A stretch of DNA of 63,783 nt, taken from Actinomycetota bacterium. Its GTDB lineage: Bacteria; Actinomycetota; CADDZG01; WHSQ01. Location: positions 1 through 63,783 of the forward strand of contig WHSV01000009.1 in NCBI GenBank assembly GCA_009379915.1, read 5' to 3'. The notes beneath the pieces are model-generated. The model had not been told where the DNA came from. It did no database searches and worked only from the letters and a program-made list of their open reading frames with translations. Both the position numbers and the translations under genes were made by a program. Shown one piece after another: positions 16,809 to 25,361 of this stretch; the first letter of the stretch is position 1, and every line of letters begins with the position of its first letter.

Positions 16809-19120
16809 CGCACCTCCCGCTCCGTCAGTCCCACGACGTCCTCCGGCCGCACGGGCGCGCGCTCCAGCGCCCGGCCGGTCGCATCCCGAAGGGCGGCGAT
16901 CACCGCCGGCGTGGACGAGATCGTCGGCGCCTCTCCAACGCCCTTGACGCCGTATGGCGCCTCGGGATCGCCGAGCTCGAGCACGTCGATCTTCATGGGC
17001 GGCATGTCGAGCACCGTGGGTATGAGGTAGTCGGTGAAGGACGGATTGCGAATCCGGCCGTTGCTCACTTGGATCTCCTCCATGAGGGCGAGTCCCAGTC
17101 CCTGCGCGCTTCCGCCCTCGATCTGACCCTCGACCGAGAGCGGATTGATCGCCTTTCCGACATCCTGGGCGGTTGCGAGCTCGACGACCCGCACGAGCCC
17201 GAGTTCGGTATCGACGTCGACGATCGCGCGGTGCGCGGCGAATGCAAACGCCACGTGCGCATCGCCCTGCCCGGTTTCGGGATCCATCGGGTAAGTCTTC
17301 CGGTGCCGGTACTCACGGGTCTCCTCGATGGAGTCCCGACCGAGCAGGTCCGCGATCGAGACCTCGATCCCGTTGGTCTGCGACACGATCTTGCCCCCCT
17401 CCATGGAGAAGTCGCTCGGAGACCCGCCGAGCTCCCCGGCCGCTCGCTCGAGCAAGCGCGCGCGCACTGCCTCACACGCGCTCTTGACCGCGCCTCCCGT
17501 CATCCACGTCTGGCGCGACGCCGACGATGAACCGGCCGAGCCGACCGTCGTGTCGGCCGGCAGGAGGGTCACGCGTTCGACGCCGAGCTCGGTGCGAGCG
17601 ACCTGGATCTGGACGACGCCGACTCCCTGACCGACCTCCGCCGCGGCGCTGTGAACCTCGACCTGCGGCTCGCCTCCGGCGGCAAACAGACGCACGCGTG
17701 CGGTGGCGAAGTCATCGGAACCCTCCGAGAAGGCGATGTTCTTGAACCCGATCGCGTAGCCGACGCCGCGCCTGATGCCCTCGCCGTGCGTAGTGTTCGA
17801 AACTCCGCCCGGGAGCGAACGAAGATCCAGAGGTGCGTCGTGTCCCGCCGGCGGAAGCGACATCTCCTTCACCCGCCGGAGCAGCTCCGCGACAGGTGCC
17901 GGCCCCTCGACGATCTGACCCGTGGGCATCGCCGACCCAGTGCTCATCGCATTTTTCATTCTGAGCTCGACGGGATCCATGCCGAGCGCGTCCGCGAGCT
18001 TGTCCATCTGGGACTCGTAGGCGAAACAGGCCTGTACCGCACCGAAACCGCGCATCGCGCCACAGGGCGGGTTGTTCGTGTACACGGCAAGGGCGTCGAC
18101 CTGGACGTTGGGCACTTCGTAGGGGCCGCAGGCGAAGGCGGTCGCGTTCGCGCACACCGCCGTCGATGACGACGCGTAGGCGCCGCCGTCGAGGACGATG
18201 CGGGCTTTGACGTAGACGAGCTCGCCTTCTCTCGTCGCACCGTGCTCGTAGTGCATGCGCGCGGGATGCCGGTGCACGTGCCCGAAGAAGGACTCCTCGC
18301 GCGAGTACATCATCTTCACGGGTCTGCCGGTGTACAGGGCCAGCATGCAGCAGTGAATCTGCATGGAGAGGTCCTCCCTCGCCCCGAACGCGCCGCCAAC
18401 TCCGGCAAGCGTGATGCGAACCTTGTCCTGCGGCAGTCCCAGACTTGCGGCCAGTTGCTCCAGATCGACGTGAAGCCACTGCGTGGCGACGTAGAGGTCA
18501 ATGCCGCCGTCCTCCGCGGGCACCGCGAGGCCGGACTCCGGCCCGAGAAAAGCCTGGTCCTGCATGGCCGTCTCGTAGGTTCCCTCGATCACGACGTCGG
18601 CGGTTACAGCCGGGTCGCCACACCGGATGCGCGCGTGGCGGATCAGGTTGCCGGAGGCGTGCAGCTGGGGCGCATCGGGTTCGACCGCCCTCTCGGGATC
18701 CACCAGCGGAGGGAGCTCCTCGTAGTCCACGCGCAGCCGGTCGGCGGCGCGGCGCGCGTTCTCGGGGTGATCCGCGGCGACGAGTGCGACCGGCTCACCC
18801 TCGTAGCGAATCTCGTCCCAGGCGAGCACCGGCTGGTCGACGATCTCCATGCCGAAGAGCTTGCGGCCCGGCACGTCCTCGTGCGTGAGCACGGCGTGCA
18901 CGCCCGAGACCGTCAACGCATCGGTGATATCCAGCGACCGGATCGCCGCGCGCGGATGAGGACTTCGCACGGTGGCGCCCCACAGCATCCCCTCGGCCCA
19001 GAGGTCGGACGAATAGGCAAACTCCCCCTTGACCTTGGGCACCGAGTCCTGCCGCCGCGCGCTGGTCCCCACTCCGCCGCGTACCGGGGGCGCGATGGTT
19101 CTCTCTTTCGTGGGCGTCAT
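16805..19120 (-). CDS. Xanthine dehydrogenase, molybdopterin-binding subunit
   Basis: Large (Mo-cofactor) subunit of the xanthine oxidase family, 771 aa. It oxidises hypoxanthine and xanthine. Signature stretches: VGGAFGAREDLS (moco contact), PPCGAMRGFGAVQACFAYE (Arg-containing substrate loop) and GVKGVGEAPT, whose Glu is the expected catalytic base. ATG 19120 has GGAAGGGAAACAAAG upstream. Together with the Fe-S and FAD subunits upstream it makes a full three-subunit enzyme; the order is interrupted by the deaminase gene and a three-hairpin spacer. Other substrates of the family (e.g. nicotinate) cannot be strictly excluded, but the context is purine. Confidence 0.92.
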   Translation of the reverse strand: MTPTKERTIAPPVRGGVGTSARRQDSVPKVKGEFAYSSDLWAEGMLWGATVRSPHPRAAIRSLDITDALTVSGVHAVLTHEDVPGRKLFGMEIVDQPVLAWDEIRYEGEPVALVAADHPENARRAADRLRVDYEELPPLVDPERAVEPDAPQLHASGNLIRHARIRCGDPAVTADVVIEGTYETAMQDQAFLGPESGLAVPAEDGGIDLYVATQWLHVDLEQLAASLGLPQDKVRITLAGVGGAFGAREDLSMQIHCCMLALYTGRPVKMMYSREESFFGHVHRHPARMHYEHGATREGELVYVKARIVLDGGAYASSSTAVCANATAFACGPYEVPNVQVDALAVYTNNPPCGAMRGFGAVQACFAYESQMDKLADALGMDPVELRMKNAMSTGSAMPTGQIVEGPAPVAELLRRVKEMSLPPAGHDAPLDLRSLPGGVSNTTHGEGIRRGVGYAIGFKNIAFSEGSDDFATARVRLFAAGGEPQVEVHSAAAEVGQGVGVVQIQVARTELGVERVTLLPADTTVGSAGSSSASRQTWMTGGAVKSACEAVRARLLERAAGELGGSPSDFSMEGGKIVSQTNGIEVSIADLLGRDSIEETREYRHRKTYPMDPETGQGDAHVAFAFAAHRAIVDVDTELGLVRVVELATAQDVGKAINPLSVEGQIEGGSAQGLGLALMEEIQVSNGRIRNPSFTDYLIPTVLDMPPMKIDVLELGDPEAPYGVKGVGEAPTISSTPAVIAALRDATGRALERAPVRPEDVVGLTEREVR

Positions 19121-19140
19121 CTTTGTTTCCCTTCCGCTGC

Positions 19141-19157
19141 GCCCCTCCTCGAGGGGC
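19141..19157 (-). other. Intercistronic hairpin 1
   Basis: Perfect 7-bp stem GCCCCTC/GAGGGGC with a 3-nt loop, 20 nt upstream of the xanthine dehydrogenase large-subunit start. First of three consecutive perfect hairpins in the gap between two genes of the operon. Confidence 0.6.
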
Positions 19158-19166
19158 TACGCTTCT

Positions 19167-19186
19167 CGCCGCCTCCAAAGGCGGCG
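19167..19186 (-). other. Intercistronic hairpin 2
   Basis: Perfect 8-bp stem CGCCGCCT/AGGCGGCG closing a 4-nt loop; middle hairpin of the three between the deaminase stop and the dehydrogenase start. Confidence 0.6.
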
Positions 19187-19202
19187 GCGCCGGGTAATGC
19201 TC

Positions 19203-19222
19203 GCGATCGTCGAGACGATCGC
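19203..19222 (-). other. Intercistronic hairpin 3
   Basis: Perfect 8-bp stem GCGATCGT/ACGATCGC with a 4-nt loop, beginning 1 nt after the deaminase stop codon. No U-tract follows, so it is not a classical terminator; a 3'-end stabiliser or attenuator is more likely. Confidence 0.6.
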
Positions 19223-19223
19223 T

Positions 19224-20585
19224 TCATCCTGAATCCAGCAGTCTGCGGGTGGCCTTGTCGAGATCCGCCGCGATGGAGGACTCGTCGCCCGTTGCGAGCC
19301 GTCCGCCCTCGACCACGGCGCGTCCCTGGACCAGCAACAACTCGACGGGCCGCGGAGGACCGAACACCAGGGCGGCGACGGGGTCTGAGATTCCCGTGTG
19401 GCCGAGGTCGTCGAGTCGCCACAAGGCGACGTCCGCCTGCATGGTGGGCTCGAGCGATCCGATCTCGTCGCGGCCGAGACAGCGCGCCCCGCCGCGGGTT
19501 GCGAGGGCGAGCGCGCCGCGCGCGGTGAGCGCGGCCGGACCGCCCGCGATGCGAGCGACGAGCAGCGCCTGGCGGATCTCGGGGCCCAGCTCGCCGCCCT
19601 CGTTGGACGCGGCGCCGTCGACGCCGAGACCGACGGGCGCGCCGGCCGAGGTGAGCGACGGGACCGGGGCGATGCCGACGCCGAGACGCGCGTTCGACGT
19701 GGGACAGTGCGCGACTCCCGTGCCCGTCTCCGCAATGCGATTGATCTCGGAGCTCGAGAGGTGGACGCAGTGGGCCAGCCACACGTCGTTCCCGAGCCAG
19801 CCGAGATCGTCGAGATACTCCACCGGGCGTACGCCGAAACGCTCCCTGCAGAACTCCTGCTCCTCGAGGGTCTCGGCCAGGTGGGTGTGGAGCCTGACGC
19901 CGCGCTCGCGGGCCAGGGCGGCGGCCTCGCGCATGAGCTCGGCGGTTACCGAGAATGGTGAGCAGGGAGCGACCGCGATCCGAAGCATCGAGCCCGGTGA
20001 GGGATCGTGCCACGCGTCGATCGCCCGCTCGGTGGCGGCGAGGATCTCGTCGCGATCCTCTGTGACTTCGTCGGGAGGAAGCCCTCCCCGTGACTTCCCG
20101 AGGTCCATCGATCCCCGGCAGGGATGGAAGCGAACGCCGAGCTCCCGTGCCGAAGCCACCTCGGCCTCGAGGAGGTCCCCCGCGCCGTGCGGGAAGACGT
20201 AATGGTGGTCGGTGGTGGTCGAGCAGCCCGAACGGGCGAGAGCGGCCAGTCCCGCGCGCGCCGCCGCGCTTTGCATGTCCTCATCGATGTGCGCCCATAT
20301 CGGGTACAACTCGGTCAACCAGTCGAAGAGGTTCGACTGTTGCGCGCGGCCGCGCGTGAGCCATTGATAGAGATGATGGTGGCAATTGATCAGGCCGGGC
20401 GTGGCGATGCAACCGCTGCCGTCGATGCGTCGGATGCCCGGCTCGAGCGCGGGTGCGGTTCCCTGGCCCACCGCTAGGATCGCGCCGCCCTCGATGACGA
20501 TGTGGCCGGAGGAGTGCTCGGAGAGCGCGTCGTCCATCGTCGCGATCGCGCAGCCCTCGATGACGACTCGGGATACGTCGTTCAT
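19224..20585 (-). CDS. 8-oxoguanine deaminase-type amidohydrolase (guanine-deaminase family)
   Basis: Amidohydrolase-superfamily deaminase, 453 aa, using ATG 20585, which overlaps the stop of the Fe-S subunit gene by 4 nt (ATGA). Metal motif NCHHHLYQWLTRG (His69-71), then DHHYVFPHGAG, HTHLAE and the late Asp in GVDGAASNEGG are as in characterised 8-oxoguanine/guanine deaminases of the SsnA-AtzA-TrzN group. In this operon a role converting guanine or 8-oxoguanine to xanthine or urate is the best reading. An s-triazine hydrolase activity is a less likely alternative. Confidence 0.88.
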   Translation of the reverse strand: MNDVSRVVIEGCAIATMDDALSEHSSGHIVIEGGAILAVGQGTAPALEPGIRRIDGSGCIATPGLINCHHHLYQWLTRGRAQQSNLFDWLTELYPIWAHIDEDMQSAAARAGLAALARSGCSTTTDHHYVFPHGAGDLLEAEVASARELGVRFHPCRGSMDLGKSRGGLPPDEVTEDRDEILAATERAIDAWHDPSPGSMLRIAVAPCSPFSVTAELMREAAALARERGVRLHTHLAETLEEQEFCRERFGVRPVEYLDDLGWLGNDVWLAHCVHLSSSEINRIAETGTGVAHCPTSNARLGVGIAPVPSLTSAGAPVGLGVDGAASNEGGELGPEIRQALLVARIAGGPAALTARGALALATRGGARCLGRDEIGSLEPTMQADVALWRLDDLGHTGISDPVAALVFGPPRPVELLLVQGRAVVEGGRLATGDESSIAADLDKATRRLLDSG

Positions 20586-21052
20586 GCGCGCGAGTTCCTG
20601 ACGGCGGCCGCGCGCACCGCGTCGAGGATCTTCTCGTAGCCGGTGCAGCGGCAGAGGTTGCCGGCCAGTGCTTCGCGGATCTCGGGATCGGTGGGCCGTG
20701 GATTGCGGGCCAGCAGCTCGTGGGTCGCAACGATCAGCCCCGGGGTGCAGAAACCGCACTGGACCGCGCCGGCCTCGACGAAGTCCTTCTGGATCGGATG
20801 AAGCTCGCCGTTCTCGGCGAGCCCCTCGACGGTGACGACGTCGCGACCCGCGGCCTGTGCCGCGAGCACGAGACAAGAGCACACGAGCACACCGTCGAGG
20901 TAGACCGAGCAGGACCCGCATTCTCCCTGTTCGCAGGCGTTCTTCGAGCCGGGCAGTCCGAGCCTCTCGCGCAGAACGTAGAGAAGGCTCTCACCCTCCC
21001 ACGCGCCGTCCACCTCGCGCGGGTTGCCGTTCACGGTTAGCTGCAAGTGCAT
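20582..21052 (-). CDS. Xanthine dehydrogenase, [2Fe-2S] subunit
   Basis: Electron-transfer subunit, 156 aa. Two [2Fe-2S] clusters: plant-ferredoxin type with Cys40, 45, 48 and 60, and the helical cluster with Cys99, 102, 134 and 136 (QCGFCTPG and GNLCRCTGY). Start ATG 21052 shares one base with the stop of the FAD subunit (TGATG) and the product overlaps the deaminase start, so three genes are translationally coupled. Confidence 0.94.
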   Translation of the reverse strand: MHLQLTVNGNPREVDGAWEGESLLYVLRERLGLPGSKNACEQGECGSCSVYLDGVLVCSCLVLAAQAAGRDVVTVEGLAENGELHPIQKDFVEAGAVQCGFCTPGLIVATHELLARNPRPTDPEIREALAGNLCRCTGYEKILDAVRAAAVRNSRA

Positions 21053-21921
21053 CAGAGCGTGCCTCGATACTCGTCCCAGGCCCACGCGAGCGTGCGACCG
21101 GCCATGACCCCCAGCGAGTGACGCCGATAGGCGGCCGACCCCCTGACGTCGTCGATGGGTCGGGACGCCTCGCTCGCGAGTTGTCCGAAGCGCGCGACCG
21201 CGCCTTCCGAGAGCTGGCCGCGGCTGTCCCACAGTCCTTCTTCGTCCAGGACTCCTTCGAGGAACCGCTCGGCCTCTGTCGCGCGCAGTGGCACGGGGCC
21301 GGCCGAGCCGATTCCGGTTCCGACCGAGCGGGCCGGCGGATCGAGTGTCAGCGCGAACGACGCGACCGCGATGACCATCGCGTTGCGGGTACCGATCTTG
21401 GAGAACTGCTGGGGACCGGTCGCAACCGGCATATGGATCGCGGCGATCAGCTCGTCGGGCGCGAGGACGTTTCGCTTCGGCGCGATGCAGAACTCCTCCA
21501 CCGGGACGACGCGAGTCCCGCTCGTCGCGGCGAGCTCGATGCGCGCGCCGCTCGCCACCAGTGGTGGTAGCGCGTCGCCCGCGGGAGAGGAGGTGCCGAG
21601 GTTGCCACCGACCGTGCCCCGGTTCCGAATCTGCGGGGACCCGACGGTGCGAGAGGCGATGGCCAGACCGGGGAGCTCGGATGCGAGCTCTGCGATCACG
21701 CGGGTGTAGTCGACGCCCGCACCCAGTCTCACGCCGCCGTTGACGTGCGACCATTCGTTCAGCTCCGCGACCCGGGTCAGATCGATGATCGTCTCGGGGC
21801 GGCGGCGATCGAAGTTGAGCTCGACCAGGAGATCCGTCCCTCCCGCCAGAGGAACGGCCCCCGGATGCTCCTCTTTGGCCGCGAGCGCTTCGCCCCAGCT
21901 AGTCGGCTGCAGGACTTCCAA
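21052..21921 (-). CDS. Xanthine dehydrogenase, FAD-binding subunit
   Basis: FAD subunit of the CoxM/XdhB type, 289 aa, with the two flavin motifs LAGGTDLLVEL (about residues 25-35) and RGTVGGNLGTSSPAGDALPPL (about 100-120). The first usable codon is TTG 21921, preceded by GGAACGGG; no ATG or GTG fits. First gene of the minus-strand operon (FAD, Fe-S, deaminase, Mo subunit, adenine deaminase). It is also the only FAD subunit available for the XdhD protein encoded at 27683-30325. Confidence 0.92.
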   Translation of the reverse strand: MEVLQPTSWGEALAAKEEHPGAVPLAGGTDLLVELNFDRRRPETIIDLTRVAELNEWSHVNGGVRLGAGVDYTRVIAELASELPGLAIASRTVGSPQIRNRGTVGGNLGTSSPAGDALPPLVASGARIELAATSGTRVVPVEEFCIAPKRNVLAPDELIAAIHMPVATGPQQFSKIGTRNAMVIAVASFALTLDPPARSVGTGIGSAGPVPLRATEAERFLEGVLDEEGLWDSRGQLSEGAVARFGQLASEASRPIDDVRGSAAYRRHSLGVMAGRTLAWAWDEYRGTL

Positions 21922-22017
21922 ATACCCGTTCCAGAAACTCGATTACCACTATCACTCTTCCCGTGAGACCTATGATTCGCTGCGACCAGTCTTCAACATT
22001 TTGCGTAGGAGGTGAAG
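21922..22017. promoter_or_regulatory. Divergent promoter region xdh operon / dihydropyrimidinase
   Basis: AT-richer spacer between divergent starts. A TATGAT -10-like hexamer lies at 21971-21976 facing the dihydropyrimidinase, followed by AGGAGG at 22007-22012. No clear operator palindrome was seen. Confidence 0.35.
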
Positions 22018-23439
22018 GTGGTTGGTTCCCAGGCGCAGGCTCTCCTGATTCGGGGCGGCGATGTCGTTTCGTCGGAGGAGGTGCGCCGAGCCGACGTCTT
22101 CATCCGAAACGAACGAATCGAACGCGTCGGCGCGCTCGGAGACGTCACGGCCGATGCCACGATCGACGCCGCCGGCAAGCTCGTGATACCGGGTGCCGTC
22201 GACGTCCACACACACCTCGACATGGAGGTCGGCGTGACGCGCTCGTCCGACGACTTCACGAGCGGAACCGTCGCCGCGGCCTGCGGGGGGACGACGACGG
22301 TGATCGACTTCGCCACCGCTTATAGGGGCGAGTCGCTCGCCGAAGGACTCGCCGCCTGGCACGGCAAGGCCACAGACAATGCCGTGATCGACTACTCCTT
22401 TCATATGACGATCACCGAGCTGGCCCGTCCGGCAGACGACCTCGTCGCCGAGATGGTGGAGGCCGGGATCACGAGCTTCAAGCTGTACATGACCTATCCC
22501 GAACGCTTGATGGTCTCCGACGAGGTCATCTCCGAGGTCATGAAGGCGGCCGAACGGCAGGGCGCGCTGGTCTGCCTCCACTGTGAGGACGACGCGACGA
22601 TTGCCGTTCGGCGCGCCGAGGCGCTCGGCGCGGGACACACTCAACCGCGCTGGCACGCACAATCGCGGCCTCCCGAGGCAGAGGCGGACGCGGTCCTGCG
22701 CGCAATCCGACTCGCCGAGAACACCGGCGCCGCGTGTTACGTCGTGCACCTGTCGAGCGCTCCGGCTCTCGAGCGCGTTCGTGTCGCTCGTGAAAGCGGT
22801 CTGGACTTCTATGCCGAGACCTGCCCCCAATACCTCTACCTGTCGGCGGAGCGTTACGAGGACGCTCCCGCCACCGCCGCCCACTACGTCTGCGCTCCCC
22901 CGTTGCGCGATCCGCACCACGCGGAGGAGTTGTGGGAGGGACTCAAGCGCGGCCACTTGCAGGTCGTAGCCACCGACCACTGTCCTTTCACCTCGGCGGA
23001 CAAGCGCGCCGGGCTCGCCGGTGGCGGCTGGAGCGATTTCACCCAGATCCCCGGAGGGGTGCCCGGCATCGAGACCCGGCTCGCGCTCGTCTACCAGAAG
23101 GTCGATGAGGGACGACTCGGCCTGACCGACTGGGTCGACCGTTGCTGTACGACTCCGGCCAAGCTCTTCGGTCTACATCCTCGTAAGGGGGAACTAATCG
23201 CGGGGGCCGATGCCGACGTCGTCGTCTTCGATCCCTCCGCTGAGCGGCCTCTCGTCGCCGAGCGCCTGCACATGAACGTCGACTACTCGCCTTACGAGGA
23301 CATCACCGTGCGAGGCTGGCCGAGCTTGGTGCTGTCACGCGGCCGGGTCGTGGCACGCGACGGAGAACCCGCCGGCACTCCGGGATGGGGCCGGTTCGTA
23401 CCACGGGGGCCGAGCGGCCGGCTCATCGACGGTACCTAG
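22018..23439 (+). CDS. Dihydropyrimidinase / hydantoinase (HyuA/YgeZ-type)
   Basis: Cyclic-amide hydrolase, 473 aa. GTG 22018 is preferred over GTG 22012 because the AGGAGG site (22007-22012) would overlap the latter. Zinc ligands: VDVHTHLD, the carboxylated Lys in GITSFKLYMTYP, CLHCEDD, VVHLSSAPA and the Asp in VATDHCPF. The order dihydropyrimidinase next to xdh, dpaL, ygeW, ssnA, xdhD and ygeY suggests it opens a reduced purine-derived ring (YgeZ role) rather than acting in pyrimidine degradation. Its stop overlaps the convergent toxin gene. Confidence 0.9.
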   Translation: MVGSQAQALLIRGGDVVSSEEVRRADVFIRNERIERVGALGDVTADATIDAAGKLVIPGAVDVHTHLDMEVGVTRSSDDFTSGTVAAACGGTTTVIDFATAYRGESLAEGLAAWHGKATDNAVIDYSFHMTITELARPADDLVAEMVEAGITSFKLYMTYPERLMVSDEVISEVMKAAERQGALVCLHCEDDATIAVRRAEALGAGHTQPRWHAQSRPPEAEADAVLRAIRLAENTGAACYVVHLSSAPALERVRVARESGLDFYAETCPQYLYLSAERYEDAPATAAHYVCAPPLRDPHHAEELWEGLKRGHLQVVATDHCPFTSADKRAGLAGGGWSDFTQIPGGVPGIETRLALVYQKVDEGRLGLTDWVDRCCTTPAKLFGLHPRKGELIAGADADVVVFDPSAERPLVAERLHMNVDYSPYEDITVRGWPSLVLSRGRVVARDGEPAGTPGWGRFVPRGPSGRLIDGT

Positions 23440-23729
23440 GGCTTTCCGAAGACCTCGTGCGTGCCGACTCGGCGCCAGATCACGTGGGGCTCCCCCTCGA
23501 CTTGCTCGTCTTCGTTCTCAAAGGTTGCCCGACCATCGTCGGCCCAGGTCATCTCGAAGATGGCCTCGGTCCCCTGCAGGCGCTCGACGCGGAGTCCCTT
23601 GCGGAAGGGCCGTTCTGCTTTGAGATCCGCAACAAACTTGTCGACCGCGCTCCTGAAACGCGCCTTGTCTTCGGGAGAGAGCGCGGCATGATCCTTCTTG
23701 AAGCGATCGGTTCTCCCGTAGGTCGGCAA
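23436..23729 (-). CDS. RelE/ParE-type toxin (type II toxin-antitoxin)
   Basis: A 97-aa basic protein with the RelE/ParE pattern: YGRTDRFKKDHAALSPEDKARF at the N-terminus, then GLRVERLQGTEAIFEMTWADDGRATF and a C-terminal HVIWRRVGTHEVF strand. It is 18 nt downstream of an AbrB-type antitoxin gene on the same strand. Most such toxins cleave mRNA at the ribosome or inhibit gyrase; the relevant target cannot be chosen from sequence. ATG 23729. Confidence 0.75.
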   Translation of the reverse strand: MPTYGRTDRFKKDHAALSPEDKARFRSAVDKFVADLKAERPFRKGLRVERLQGTEAIFEMTWADDGRATFENEDEQVEGEPHVIWRRVGTHEVFGKP

Positions 23730-23747
23730 CTCGATTGAGCTAGAGAA

Positions 23748-24020
23748 TCACTCGTCGAGCGACTCGAGGAAATCTTCGCCGGTCTTGGAAACCTCGACTC
23801 GTCCCTTCTCGATGTCGAGAGTGGCCTCTCGTTCGCCCTCTTGCCAGGACGGCGTCCAAAACCAAGCTTGGGACGCGTCGATCACCTTCTGGGGCCTCAG
23901 CAGAATCCCCTCGGGCACCATCTCTACCTCGACGGGATCGCCTTCCTCGAGGTGGGCGCGCTCCCGGATCTCACGCGGGATCGTGACCTGCCCCTTCGCT
24001 CTGACTCTCGTGGCCGCCAC
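23748..24020 (-). CDS. AbrB/MazE-type antitoxin
   Basis: A 90-aa protein with an N-terminal SpoVT-AbrB DNA-binding domain (VRAKGQVTIPREIRERAHLEEGD at about residues 5-28) and an acidic tail (ATLDIEKGRVEVSKTGEDFLESLDE) likely to wrap the toxin. ATG 24020. Combination of an AbrB antitoxin with a RelE/ParE toxin is known for mixed type II modules. It probably represses its own promoter through the inverted repeat at 24053-24073. Confidence 0.8.
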   Translation of the reverse strand: MAATRVRAKGQVTIPREIRERAHLEEGDPVEVEMVPEGILLRPQKVIDASQAWFWTPSWQEGEREATLDIEKGRVEVSKTGEDFLESLDE

Positions 24021-24052
24021 CGAAGCTCCTTTCGCCGGGTGCCGTTCCTAGC

Positions 24053-24073
24053 ACTTTCCGAAATAAGGAAAGT
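24053..24073 (-). promoter_or_regulatory. Inverted-repeat operator of the toxin-antitoxin operon
   Basis: ACTTTCC-N7-GGAAAGT, perfect 7-bp arms in an unusually AT-rich patch, ending 33 nt upstream of the antitoxin ATG. Position and symmetry fit the autorepression site of an AbrB-type antitoxin. Confidence 0.55.
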
Positions 24074-24117
24074 TAGAATTTCCGCCTCGTTCGGGCCGGA
24101 CGGTATCGTGCGTCAAG

Positions 24118-25269
24118 ATGCTCGGGATGACGCGCATCCACTGGAACCCGCAGGCGACCTCCGACGCGCCGGGCCCGGCCCCCGATCGCGCGCCGCTCGG
24201 CTACCACCGCCGCCTGCCCGGCTACGAGGCCTCGCCCCTGCGGGATGCGCCCTCGCTGGCCGCCGAGCTCGATCTCGGGCGCCTATGGGTGAAGGACGAG
24301 TCGAGCCGCCTCGGCCTCCCCTCGTTCAAGATCCTCGGGGCCTCCTGGGGCGTGTACCGCGCGCTCGAGGAGCACATCGGGGGCTTCGAGGAGTGGAGTC
24401 GCCTCGACGAACTCGCCGCCCAGCTCGGGCGCCGTCGTCCGCTAACCCTGGCAGCGGCCACCGACGGCAACCACGGACGGGCAGTCGCGCGCATGGCGCA
24501 GCTTCTCGGCCTGGAGGCTCGTATCTTCGTGCCCGCGGGCACCGCCGCGGCGCGCATCGAGGGGATCGAGAGCGAGGGTGCGAGCTGCGAGGTCGTCGAC
24601 GGTAGCTACGACGACGCGGTGGCGCGCTCGGCGCGCGAGGCCGGCGACCGTTGCCTCGTGATCTCGGACACGTCGTGGCCCGGATACGAGGACGTCCCAC
24701 GTTGGGTCATCGAGGGATACTCGACGATCTTCTGGGAGATCGACGACCAGCTGTCCGAGCGGGGCGATGCTGCCCCCGATTTGGTCGTGATTCAGATCGG
24801 CGTCGGGGCGCTGGCGGCCGCGGCGGCGCGGCACTTCAGATCGGGCGTGCGCCCTTCTCCGCGCATGGTGGGCGTGGAACCGGAAGCGTCGGCCTGCGTC
24901 CTCGCCTCGATGGAGGCGGGCCGGCTCGTCACGATCCCTGGCCCGCACGACTCGATCATGGTCGGCCTCAACTGCGGGACTCCCTCGGTGGTCGCCTGGC
25001 CGCTCGTGTCGCGCGGCTTCGATGCCTACGTCGCGCTCGCCGACGAACGGGCGGGCGAGGGAATGCGTGCGCTCGCGCGCGCCGGGGTGATCTCGGGCGA
25101 GACCGGGGCCGCGGGGATCGCATGCCTGCTCGAGTTGCTCAACGAGCGCGACGCGCGCGCGCGGTTGGGCATCGACCGGAACACCGCGGCCCTCGTGCTC
25201 TCCACCGAGGGGGCCACCGATCCGGCCGCCTACGAGGCCATCGTGGGCGCTCGCCCCGGTGTGCCGTGA
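24118..25269 (+). CDS. dpaL: Diaminopropionate ammonia-lyase (YgeX-type)
   Basis: PLP fold-type II lyase, 383 aa, that converts 2,3-diaminopropionate to pyruvate and two ammonia. The PLP lysine lies in LPSFKILGASWGVYRAL (about residue 64). The AATDGNHGRAVARMA phosphate/substrate loop and GVGALAAAAARHF glycine-rich loop are also present. Start ATG 24118 is weakly supported; ATG 24127 is the alternative. In yge clusters this enzyme is the terminal step of ring-opened purine breakdown, which suits its location here. Convergent with the carbamoyltransferase gene. Confidence 0.88.
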   Translation: MLGMTRIHWNPQATSDAPGPAPDRAPLGYHRRLPGYEASPLRDAPSLAAELDLGRLWVKDESSRLGLPSFKILGASWGVYRALEEHIGGFEEWSRLDELAAQLGRRRPLTLAAATDGNHGRAVARMAQLLGLEARIFVPAGTAAARIEGIESEGASCEVVDGSYDDAVARSAREAGDRCLVISDTSWPGYEDVPRWVIEGYSTIFWEIDDQLSERGDAAPDLVVIQIGVGALAAAAARHFRSGVRPSPRMVGVEPEASACVLASMEAGRLVTIPGPHDSIMVGLNCGTPSVVAWPLVSRGFDAYVALADERAGEGMRALARAGVISGETGAAGIACLLELLNERDARARLGIDRNTAALVLSTEGATDPAAYEAIVGARPGVP

Positions 25270-25361
25270 CCCGTGATCTGGTGTGGTTCGGCGGCGAGAT
25301 GCCCGCCGACTACCGTATTTGTGGTCGTTGGGCACGTCGCTGCAGCGGCGCCGCCAGTTAG
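25266..25361 (+). CDS. Possible coupled mini-ORF after dpaL
   Basis: GTG 25266 overlaps the dpaL stop (GTGA) and opens a 31-codon frame beginning MTRDLVWFGGEMPADYRI that ends one base past the stop of the convergent carbamoyltransferase gene. It could be the truncated start of a once-coupled gene or chance. No family recognised. Confidence 0.2.
   Translation: MTRDLVWFGGEMPADYRICGRWARRCSGAAS

Noticed and set aside
15246-17030. Long open frame antisense to adenine deaminase
   Set aside because: No domain, no ribosome site, and fully overlaps a clear amidohydrolase.
20586-20921. In-frame N-terminal extension of the 8-oxoguanine deaminase
   Set aside because: It would read through the coding sequence of the Fe-S subunit in another frame; the ATG at 20585 with a 4-nt overlap is the better start.
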